DNA from: Lycium barbarum | Taxonomy: Eukaryota; Streptophyta; Magnoliopsida; Solanales; Solanaceae | Assembly (NCBI RefSeq): GCF_019175385.1 | Contig: NC_083338.1 | Span: forward strand, 95,005,777-95,069,776 | Direction: 5' to 3' | DNA: 64,000 bases | Part shown: positions 46,306 through 56,066 of the stretch, one piece after another | How positions within the stretch are numbered: position 1 is the stretch's first letter | Layout of the letters: each line of letters opens with the position of its first letter | Translations under genes and position numbers: made by a program | Notes under the pieces: model-generated | What the model was told of the DNA's origin: nothing | Seen by the model: the letters and a program-made list of their open reading frames with translations, nothing else | Database searches by the model: none

Positions 46306-46670
46306 GATTTTATTATTCTACTATTTCTTTGCAACTCGTGTATTATTTGCAAGTTAAAAAAAAACTACAACTTGCAAATAAATGTTATCCAAGAATGAAT
46401 AAAATATATGGCTCATTAAGCTTTCTTCTATTTACTTGTGTTCATATTTTTACTTATATTAAGTTAGGAATATACCTAAAATATACTAAGAATATACTTA
46501 TAATATATATCTACTTAAATTAAAAACTAGAAAGTTATATACTTGAAAAATAACTAAAATATACTAAGAATATATATATATATATAAAAGTTATATAACC
46601 TAAGTATATTGATATATATAAGTATAATATTACTATATTTTAGGTATGTAGTAAAACTTAAGCATATAAC

Positions 46671-46720
<50 letters not shown>

Positions 46721-46880
46721 TACACGTATATGTTGTATTGTTGACTTGCTGTTAGCCTGTTAGTCAGTAAATATATAAACTTTACTTATAAACTTATATA
46801 ACATATGTAAATATACCTACAATATACTAATAAATACTATAATATATATATACTTTACAAAAAACAAAAATAAAAGAGGT
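46306..46880. other. AT-rich 3' region of the hAT element with (TA)n
   Basis: Non-coding, dominated by TATATA and ATATACT words, including a (TA)n run near 46672-46713. Confidence 0.7.
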
Positions 46881-47130
46881 TTTGGACGTGTTTGAACCGG
46901 ACTGGTTCCGGTTTCGGATTTTTAACTGGTAAACCAGAACCGGTGGCTGGTTTCCGATTAAAAAACCGGAAACCGGACGGTTTGTTAACTGGTTACCGAT
47001 CCGGTCCGGTTCAAACCGGTTAACACCTTTACTTTGTCCACATAAGAAGAAGGAAATTTGTTTTATGGGTATAAATAAAAAGCATTTCCACTATATCTTA
47101 AAGAGTTAGGAAGATGGCATGCCATCACGC

Positions 47131-47940
47131 GGGCAATTCGCAGAATTGCCCTTCTTTTGGGGTGGTCTTTAAATTTTGCCCCCCATATTTGCGGTCTTTA
47201 AATTTTGCCCCTCATATTTGTGGTCTTTATGTTTTGCCCTTAGCTTGGATACCTGAGGTTCTGGGTTCGAACCCCCGCTCAGGAATAAAATAAAAAAATA
47301 ATTTCGCAAGGCAGGGCTGGAGGGAGTGTATGTCGGATCCGGCATAAAGTCCTTAAGGAAAAACTAAAGTTATGCCGGAGGGGGCATAATTTTTCCTCAA
47401 GGCATAGTTTAGTTATGTCTTATGGGGCAAAACTTTTCCTTAAGGAACTATGCCTTATGGGGCAGACTTTTAATTAAAACATAACCAAAAGTATGCCACA
47501 TAAGGCAGAATTTTTCCTTAAGGCAAACTTTTAGTTATGCCTTAAGGAAAAGTTCCGCCTTATGGAGCATACTTTTAGTTATATTTTATGGGGCACACTT
47601 TTAGTTAAGGCATAACTAAAAGTATGCCCCATAAGGCGGAACTTTTCCTTAAGGCATAATTAAAAGTTTGCCTTGAAAAGTAAAAAAAATAAAATATATG
47701 TCTCAAGGCAAAGTCTGCCTCTTCCGACATAACTTTAGTTTTTCCTTAAGGATTGTATGCCGGATCCGGCATATACTCCCCCCAGCCCTGCCTTGCGAAT
47801 TTTTATTTTATTTTATGCCTGAGCGGGGGTTCGAACCCAGAACCTCAGGTATCCAAGCGAAGGGCAAAACTTAAAGAACACAAATATGAGGGGTAAAATT
47901 TAAAGACCACCCCAAAAGAAGGGCAATCCGTGCAAAAAAA
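47131..47940. mobile_element. Foldback element with long inverted arms
   Basis: The arms (about 47145-47390 and 47700-47926) are inverted copies sharing CTTCTTTTGGGGTGGTCTTT and CAGGCAGGGCTGG-like words. The centre is made of short, alternating palindromic units such as CATAACTAAAAGTATGCC. The flanking direct repeat ATGCCATCACGC (47119-47130 and 47940-47951) suggests an 11-12 bp TSD. Each arm contains GGGTTCGAACCC within a tRNA-like T-arm context. No coding sequence is present. Confidence 0.75.
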
Positions 47941-47951
47941 TGCCATCACGC

Positions 47952-49172
47952 CGCTATCATCGTCCCTCGTTGGGCTTCAACTTTGGTAAAATAATCTATT
48001 GATTGATACACTTTTGGACTAAATTACTTTTATTCCTTTTTTTCTTTTTCCATGCCTTATTTTAAACAATGGAAACAATATTTCCCATTATTTTTCGTGC
48101 ACCTATTTTCATGACAAACAGGATTATTTTCAAAAAGGCATCTGCCTTTTCAATAAAGACACAAAAGATCTTTTTCGAACAAACACCACAGTCCAAAAAC
48201 TCGTTGACTATAAATTCTGGAGTCCTTGCATCTGATTTTACACATTGAAATACAAATTTTTCTTTTCCTTTTTGTTCTGCATTATTTTCGAAAATAAAAG
48301 TAAACATCAAGTGTGATTTGCACTGCTCTTTCAGTCTGGCAAAGTTCTATGATTTGAAGTACCGCTGTAACAAAATTGTTTTTTCGTTCTATTCTAAGAG
48401 AAATTAATCTAAAACCTTAGGCAACAGTGAAGAAAATAAATTTCTTAAGAACACATAGACAGTATGTGAGCTTTGAAACAATTTAACTTTACTGTTTTAG
48501 TTACAGATACTACTTTGATGATTTTAATTAAGGATATAGGAAGCTAACAATTGTCACCTGTTGCATTTCAATTGCGAGAACCAAGGCCGCGATCGTGTTG
48601 AATTGAGGCAAGTGTGCTTGCCGAAAGCGGTCAGATGTTCGAGATCGTGAGGTGGTCAAATTTGACATTTTTGCGATCACATTGAGTTGTTAAGTAGGCC
48701 TTTTATGTGTTCGCAACGAAGGATTTAGGGCGATATTGAGTTTGCCAACCAGCTTGTTTATTATTTTTGGACTGTGCAAAGCTAGGGGATGGAAGGATTT
48801 GGAATAAAATTTCACCATTTTAATTAGGATAACTGTTATAAACTAATCCTTGAGTTTATATCATGATTTTATTTGAAGATTAGCCATTAAAATATAAAAT
48901 TTAATGGTGAAAATTGCGGATTTTAGGCCTAAACCCTCGAAACACTAAAACAAGGTTTTGAACACCTACTTGGAATTAGATCAGAAATCTAAGCATAAAT
49001 TTAGATTCGTGGGGTTACGGGTAGCCTGGTCACTAATTTTAATCTCGTATTTGGATTATGTGAGCCAAAGGTTGACTTTCACTTTGACCGAGTATTAAAT
49101 TATGGAATTGATTTCCATAGTGTTGTTTGACACTATTAAGTAATCTCTCGATAGATTGGAGCCATTTCATGG
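47952..49172. other. Unclassified region
   Basis: AT-rich with no clear element ends. A minus-strand frame of about 80 codons (48062-48310, containing FVFQCVKSDARTPEFIVNEF) has a protein-like composition but no family I recognise. The rest shows no feature. Confidence 0.35.
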
Positions 49173-49180
49173 ATTATGGA

Positions 49181-49876
49181 TAGGGGTGCTTATCGGGCGG
49201 TTCGGTTGGATATTAGCGCTTAATGGTTCGGCTTATCGGTTATCGGTTTTTAAATATACTAATCCGTTAACCAACCTATAAGATAGTGGTTGGTTCGGTT
49301 TGGATTTAACGGTTATCGGACAGTTATCGGTTGGCTTATTGGTTAATCAACAAAGTCAATTAAAAACAAAAAAGGCAAGCGGTGATTTAAACCTAGCTTA
49401 ATGGAAGAAATTTCAACAGATTAAGGATGGGAAAGAACAATTTCAAGGGGAAAAAATGAGCCATAAAGGATTGTCATTGTGAGACAACTAACAACAAAGT
49501 TTATAATTTACCTTAAAAAAGGAAATTCACATAAGAAAGAAACCATCTCAGGATGTGATTCAAATATTATGGAAATTAATGGGACATAGAAATATGTAAT
49601 CAAGTGCAAGCCTTTCAAACTCAGCAGAAAGAACCGCAAACCTTTTTATTGCACCATGAGTCCCTCACCTAGAGCTAGAGATTTTAAAAGTGTTGATCAT
49701 TCTTAACGAGTTAACGGTTTACCCAACAAGGAAATCGAGTAATCCGTACCCCGCACCGTTAAGTCGTTAATTATAAAATTTCAATCCGTTCTCCAACCAT
49801 TAACCCGGTAACCCCATACCAATAAGCCTATTTTGCGGTTGGATTTTCGGTTACGGTTCGGTTTTGAACAGCTCTA
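49181..49876. mobile_element. hAT-type MITE
   Basis: Perfect 8-bp TSD ATTATGGA (49173-49180 and 49877-49884). The left end TAGGGGTG and the right end (reverse complement TAGAGCTG) are short inverted termini. The sub-terminal parts are rich in GGTTCGG/CCGAACC and GGTTATCGG words on both sides. No transposase is encoded. The ends differ from the 36536-47031 element, so it is another hAT family. Confidence 0.82.
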
Positions 49877-49884
49877 ATTATGGA

Positions 49885-50522
49885 TGAGGAAAGTCAATGT
49901 TGGAAGGTTAAAATTAATGTAAAAATTCACAAATAATGCAACAAACAGTTGATATGAACCCATAACTTTAAAAACAATGTACCAGTACTAAGAACCTTAA
50001 ACATTGAACCCAAAAACCTTAAATCCTAAATCCGCCTCTGATCTTACTGGGCCTTGCGACTCGCTAAATTAATTTCCTACACTGTACAGATCCTAATACT
50101 AGTGGTATTGCGAGAGACTAAAGATTTAGTTCAAGACAATATCCAGTTATTAGCTGAGGTGAGCTAACCCCTTTGGATCATAGTGGTATCTCTGCTTTGT
50201 TGGGTTGCATTTTGATTTTTGAATTTAAAGTTTTGTAGTAGCTCCTTGATTATACTTGTGGGATTTCAGGTTGTCTTCTAGACTTGTATTGTTTTCTTTT
50301 GAATTCCACTTCTTTTGAGATATTATCTACGTCGCAAATACTTTGTTTATCGGAACTTCGTGGCTTTTTGCTCGTTTGGTCTCAAAGGTCCAAATATGCC
50401 CTAGTACTATGGAAAATTGAGAAGGCTTGCCCTCCATTAATACTATAGTTCATCTATGCCCTTAACATAGAATACTTTGTCCATAAGCCCTTATGTAAAT
50501 GGATCTCTCATTTAACCTAATT
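49885..50522. other. Unclassified region with a possible MITE start
   Basis: No gene visible. GGTCCAAATATGCCC at about 50388 is inverted relative to GGGCATATTTGATCC at 58840-58854, which could be the two ends of a MITE split by the large element at 50710-58829. Confidence 0.35.
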
Positions 50523-50632
50523 ACAACAACAACAATAACAACATACCCAGTGAAATCCACATAGTGGGGTCTGGGAAGGATATAGTGTACGCAGACCATA
50601 CTTGTATCTTGAGAGATAGAGATGTTGTTTAC
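50523..50632 (-). mobile_element. SINE 3' fragment, TS/SolS-like
   Basis: On the minus strand the sequence runs GGTCTGCGTACAC, CCCAGACCCCACTATGTGG, then TGGGTATGTTG and a TTG-type tail. This is the familiar 3' part of Solanaceae SINEs (tobacco TS and relatives). The tRNA-derived head with A and B boxes is absent. Confidence 0.7.
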
Positions 50633-50709
50633 GAGATTAATTAGTTAATTAGCAATAAATCTTGAAATGTGTCATAATCTAAGAAATCTAGACTTACCTG
50701 GCCTCATAT

Positions 50710-51336
50710 TGTAACGACCCGTCCGGCCGTTATTTAATATTTCGTGAAACCATGCCCAATATAGGTCGAGGGTCGTAAATAACAAGCTCCATGATGTGTT
50801 TTAAGGGTTGAGAGTGGAAAAAATCAATTTCGAAAAGAATTAGAAATTGAGGGCTAGGGAAAAGACGTGGATCGTTATAGCTGTCAGTGGACCGCCATAG
50901 CGGTACCGCTATAGCGGCGTAGCAACTGCCGCAGCGGTCCACGCGGGGCATTAACCTGTTTTTGGTTACTTAGTTTATTTTTCTCTCCTTTTTCAACAAA
51001 AGGCTCTCAAGGGCTGCTGCTAGGGTTCCATAGGAAAGAAAAACCCTTGACACCAAGAAAAAGAATGCTAAACCTTTCTAATTTCCTCCCCACCATTCCC
51101 TACTAATATTATCGCTCATGGATTCGGATGAAGGCCAAGAAGACGAGCAATTCATGGAGATTCGATTAGTTGTTCGTCAACAAGGTAGATTATGGTCTAC
51201 TTGAGTTAGACTTTGGTCAGTTGATTGTATGTTTGTGAATTCTTTAGGAGAAAGAATGGCTAGCGTTCATGCATGATATTGTGTGGCTAAACTCCTATGT
51301 AAATATGATTGAGTGATTGTGTAGGCTTCGTGCCAC
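50710..51336 (+). repeat. 5' LTR fragment of the T1-type element
   Basis: It matches the first roughly 630 bp of the 3' LTR (56067 onward), including the CGGTACCGCTATAGCGGC palindrome cluster at 50868-50945. It then breaks abruptly after GTGCCACC. Confidence 0.85.
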
Positions 51337-51869
51337 CTTCGGGCCTCATGAGTAAAGTGTCTGCTCTTTATAGCCAAACGTGAGACAACCTAAGTAGCGT
51401 TCTTCCTTTTTGATTCTCGTACTAACATCCTCACCAACCAAGGCCCGTTACCTTCAACGTCCTTAGCCCGAAGCTCGTCCTGTGAAGTGTTGGGCAGCCC
51501 ATGAACAACATTAATGGCCTCAGCACCCACTTTTATGTTAACCCCTCGAATGGTAATCTGCGGCTCTAGAACAGTCTAATCCACAGTAGGGAGCATAGCA
51601 TAGAACTCCCCGACCCAGTTACAGTTGATATTCTCGGGCTCCTCGACTAACGGACCTCAACGAATGCGATGTAAAGTCTGATAGAATTACGGGGCTAACT
51701 CGTCAACCCGGTCCATAATGAAAGCCCGTTCATGAAGCAGGCCCTTGGTCTGCTGTTCCATGTAACGCCTCTTACAAGCATGGTTGGGGAACTTGGCGTA
51801 TGGGTGGGGGGGGGGGGGAGCGGGTGCTTGTGGTCTTTGTTGTTGTTGTTGGTGGTGGTGGTCTGCCAT
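51337..51869 (-). pseudogene. ORF2-type fragment (plant transposon-like domain), opposite strand
   Basis: The minus-strand frame starts at 51869 with MADHHHQQQQQ and a Pro tract encoded by a G13 run (51806-51818 on the plus strand). Then come LLHERAFIMDRVDELAP, NWVGEFYAMLPTVD and ITIRGVNIKVGAEAINVVHG. The EFYA...I.IRGV.I...AIN pattern matches the central domain of ORF2 in the Athila-type element at 27444-29710. A TAG replaces the expected Trp after PTVD. It is cut at 51337 by the junction with the T1 LTR fragment. Only the N-terminal third of such an ORF is present. Confidence 0.7.
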
Positions 51870-52061
51870 AGTAAAGTGAGAAAGTTAGCCTGAAAAAATG
51901 AAAAGCAGAGTTAGAATAGTGAGATGCAAAGATTTAGCGGTGATAGACCATGCATGAAATAGTAGAAAAAGCCAAAAAGTTGATTCTGCCTGAAGCAGCT
52001 CCGCTGCGGCGGTGGTATGGCCACTTCAGCGAAGCCGCTATAGCGGTAAGAGGGTCGCTGC
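51870..52061. other. Spacer upstream of the ORF2 fragment
   Basis: Non-coding; contains CGCTATAGCGG-type palindromes (about 51995-52061) and is cut by the T2 solo LTR. Confidence 0.5.
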
Positions 52062-54967
52062 TGTCACACCCCGACCTTACTAGGGTGTGATGGGCACCCG
52101 ACCCCATATCCGGAGCCGAGCGAACCCGCTGACTCTTATCACATACTTAATCTCTTTAGACTCTTACATCAATAAGAAGTGGAAAACATAGTAAAGCTTT
52201 CAGAATTTTTCTTTTCTTTGTACTCAATTCAAACAAAATCTGTGGCCATGTGGGATCTGCAACATAAATATAAAGACACATCGGCTGGTGAAGCCGCTTT
52301 CAAGACTGACATACTACATCCACGACTCTGTCTGCAAAGTCTCTAACTTCAACCAAGACATCATAGCATAGTACTCTGACTCGGCAACACTCCAGAGCAA
52401 ATGGAGCTTTCCAACTCCGCTGGAACATCTTCTATAATAACTTCTACTCATCTGGGTGTACCTGCGCGGCATGAAACGCAGCCCCCGAGGAAAGGGGGTC
52501 AGTACGAGCAATGTACTGAGTATGTAAGGCATGAATAGTAACATAGTGAGGAATATAAATATGAATAATAACAGAATGGAAATATAGCGCATATCTCGAG
52601 GTAAGAGAGTAACCTGTACATCTGAGTGCCTCTTAGGGCGGATGCCATGCATGCTAGCTTTCTTTAAAAAAAACATATAAATATTTGCAAATAAACTGCC
52701 CGACCATATAGGTATGGTGTAATGCTACCCGGCCATTTAGGCACGGTGTGATCATCATTAGCCCGCGTCCAGGCCTCCCGCATCCTGGGTAATCATAAAC
52801 TGCCCACTGCAGTGGTGTGTCTGCCCGGCCGCCTATTGGACGACGCGGTGTTATACTGCCCGGCCATGTAGGCACGGTGTTATTAAAATACATACATAAT
52901 TATAAAGCATGCATGAGAGCCCAAGGAAAGTCATGTATCTATCGGAGTGACGTAAGGTCGGTAACCTCCGATTTCATTATGGATTAATCATCATGGATTT
53001 GTCTCACCTTGAAGGAACGATTACCATAACATGAGACTAGCAACGAATAACAGCGTTAAGAGGACATAGAATAAGATCATAACCATGTTTCGAGTCAATC
53101 CGAGTTAGTATAAGAAAGTTATGGACATTGTCCCTTACAAAAACCCTTAAACATAAAATCATTTTCATCGTAGTCATCGTAGAAATATTCTCATCCTTGA
53201 CATCATCATTATCATTGTAAAACATATCCGTCGTTGTTGTCATAAGAGCTTACAAAATCATAAACCTTTAGTTTGGAAAAATACGACATTTTGGAAAACA
53301 ACTATGAATTATTAGGAAAGGAATTACGCCTTCGAGTCATAAACATCTAACTTTTGAGAACAAGGAAGATATGGAAACATTTATGAAGCCATAACATAGG
53401 AATCATGCCTTTGAAAGAAAGGGACGAGCCTTAACATACCTATTCCGCGTCCTATTAGCTACGCTTAATCGTCCAAGCTCGCTATCGCTAGTCTACATTC
53501 AAGAAGATTGACACAATCATTAGATTCATCACCATATACTTGTCTTAATCCTTCAAATGAATTTATTTATAATCTGCCGAAATTTCGGCAGCATCTCCCC
53601 TGTAAATACACCATCCCCGAGAATCTAACTCGGCCCAAATCATCAATCAACAATCCGAGAATTCTACTCGGCCAAACTATCGATAACAATACCGTCAATC
53701 ATACCAACAACATCAACAATCAATTCAAGACGCATTCTAACATTAACAACCTTTGTCATACAATTTAACGACAATTCATTTATATTCAATTCAACTCACA
53801 TAACATTCAAAACGACTCAATCAACATACTACTTCACCCGAAACCTTCCTATTCCAACAAGGACAATAACAATCCAACTTACAATCTTCCAAACAAATGT
53901 CTCACTTCCAATTTCATGAATTCCACCAACATTTTACATTAACAACTTCATTTATACAAACATAAGAATTCATGCTAGTGTCACATTAGCTTCCACAACG
54001 ACACCACAACGATTACAACTTCATTTAAAGCCATTAAACTTTCATTTTACATCACATAATCCATAACAACAACAACTAAAATACTACGTAAAATCATCTC
54101 AACATACCCAACTAGGGCAGCCCCTATACGGCCACCACCACACACCCACATATTTCATGAATTTAATCTAATTCCACATACTACAACAATCAAATTACTA
54201 AATAAAATCAATTCATCATATCTTACACCACACCACCTCTATTCAGCTACAACCAAGACACACATAATTCATGAGTTTCATCCATTTCTTCATATTACAA
54301 CATACACAAATCATCCATAACACATGAAAGAGAAGGTCAACCTCACCTTTATACTTGGACTCCTTCATTCGGCTAGGCTTGTGAGTTGCCCAAAGGGATG
54401 CTTTGCTTGTTCCAACAACTACTCCATGTTAATAAGGGCCTTCAACTTGGTTGGAATACTAGAAGAAGAATATTTTTCTTGATCAATTCTTCATGGCCCT
54501 AGGCTTGGTTAGCCATGGCCGAATGGTGCCCTATTTTTTTCTTGAAGTTTCTTGAATGCTTGTGGGAGAGAATTGTGTCTTGCTATGCAAGACTTGTCCA
54601 TATATATAATTATTCCCAACAAATAGGAGGGTGGACACATGTCCCTTCTCTATTTTTCTTGAAGTTTCTTAAAAATTAAAATAAAAGATGACTAATTGTT
54701 GTATTTTGTCATCTCTTTTCCACAATTGTATGTATATGTATACATACATGCCACACGGCCAAGTGGCCTTCTTCAAGAATTTTTCTTGAACATTTTGTGA
54801 AATTCCCATTTTGCCCTTAGCCTCTCTCAATATTTCCATACTAATAATGTTCATAAATAATATTCATAACCAACTTGTGCATAATTTTTTTTTTGAAAGA
54901 TGGTCATTCCCTTAACTTACCACGACTACCTTGAAATATCCGAACGTACAAAATACGGGATATAACA
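52062..54967 (-). mobile_element. Solo LTR family T2, minus strand
   Basis: On the minus strand it starts TGTTATATCCCG and ends GGGTGTGACA, as does the copy at 11420-14775. Flanks GCTGC (52057-52061) and GCTAC (54968-54972) are a TSD with one mismatch. The 2,906-bp LTR holds the terminal hairpin (52064-52090), the GTAC stem-loop (52499-52519) and a GGCCGGGCAG-type minisatellite (52690-52880). Confidence 0.82.
52690..52880 (-). repeat. GC-rich minisatellite in minus-strand T2 LTR
   Basis: About five diverged units, on the plus strand like CTGCCCGGCCATGTAGGCAC plus GGTGTTAT. It is positionally equivalent to the CCGAGTCCC...GGGCCGGGAC repeats of the other T2 copy. Confidence 0.65.
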
Positions 54968-54972
54968 GCTAC

Positions 54973-55935
54973 AGCGGCCACGACGTCGCCATAGCGATGC
55001 TTTGTAGCTGTAGCGGGCTCGCTATAGCGAGCAGGTCTCCGCCATAATGGCCACCTGCTAAACTTGATGGACCACTCCCAGCGACGGTTCCATCGCTACA
55101 GCGGTACTGCTGTAGCAGTGGAAGGGCTGCCGTAGCAGTCCACCTTCTCCAGTCCGAAAAATTCCTACCCCAACCCTGGTCCAAACCCAAAATTTTCACC
55201 ATGGTTTCCCCATTTTGTCAAGGATCAAGTAGTATGATAGAGTTTTATAACTTGTTCTACCCTATTTCAACTACCATAGTTACCAAAATTTTGAGCAAGA
55301 ACACCAAAATTTGCACCACTACAAATCATCCCACCCCAACATAAAACTACCCCATTTTTATCAGATCTTCAATATAAAGTGTTGCTAAGACATTATGAAC
55401 GTGAATTAACCCTCCATGATCCAATGAACTACCTTCTCCAAGAACCAAAAACCCTTTTTTTGTCTAGAAAACTGAATTTCCTCCTAATCTAGCAAGTGAA
55501 GCATGAAATTTTCAAAATGAAAAGCCATAGACAAGCTATAGGTCAGTAAAGGAGAGCGCATACCTTGAAATGGTGAGAGATCTGCAAGCCTGGCAAAAGA
55601 AAAATGAACTTTGGAGTATAGAGGAAACCTTTGCTTTTTTAGAATTTGTGTAAGTATTTTGGTAAATGGAAGGGGGTATGGTGGTTATAAGGGACTGGGG
55701 AGGGAAATGAGGGGTTGAGAAATGTATAAGGAGGGAGGAATTTCGTGGGCAGTGGAAAGGTTTTTCGGTTATGGGGGAATAAGGGAAGTGGGAGAGTTTA
55801 CCCCCCACCCCCTTTATTTTTTATTCTGCCTGATGACCGCTGCGGGCGGCATTTCGTCCGCTACAGCGGTACCGCCATAGCAGTCCTCTGGCCGCTATAG
55901 CGGTGGCAGCGAAAATTTTAATTTTGTTTTTATTT
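54973..55935. other. Continuation of the spacer with CGCTATAGCG palindromes
   Basis: GC palindrome clusters at 54968-55145 and 55832-55912 flank AT-rich non-coding sequence. It probably belongs to the same element as the ORF2 fragment at 51337-51869. No credible gene is present. Confidence 0.5.
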
Positions 55936-56029
55936 TGTTTTGTCGTTCATTCTTTCCCCATAGCAATGTCTCGAAACCCTATTTCTCATGGTGTATGACC
56001 CAGGGAGGTGACCCTTACCTCACCCCACC

Positions 56030-56066
56030 CCGTTCGGGAATGAACGGTAGTTTAATTGGTATCTGG
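56030..56066 (+). other. Pre-LTR region of the T1-type element
   Basis: CGTTCGGGAATGAACG followed by TTTAATTGGTATCTGG and the LTR start. It matches the equivalent sequence (reverse strand) before the LTR at 62831. The purine tract is degenerate in both. Confidence 0.6.

Larger units (their letters stand above)
36536..47031 (+). mobile_element. hAT transposon, inactivated, split by an LTR element
   Basis: Termini TAAACCCGTCAACC (left) and TAAAGGTGTTAACC (right, reverse complement) are inverted repeats with mismatches. A perfect 8-bp TSD CTTTGTCC lies at 36528-36535 and 47032-47039. Sub-terminal regions (36540-36660 and 46890-47020) are filled with AACCGGTT/ACCGGT words, likely transposase binding sites. 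A BED-finger transposase gene lies between. Without the nested LTR element the transposon is about 3.75 kb. Confidence 0.9.

Noticed and set aside
47262..47290. tRNA gene suggested by GGTTCGAACCCC
   Set aside because: No acceptor stem, D-arm or anticodon arm surrounds it, and the same word occurs inverted in the other arm of a foldback element.
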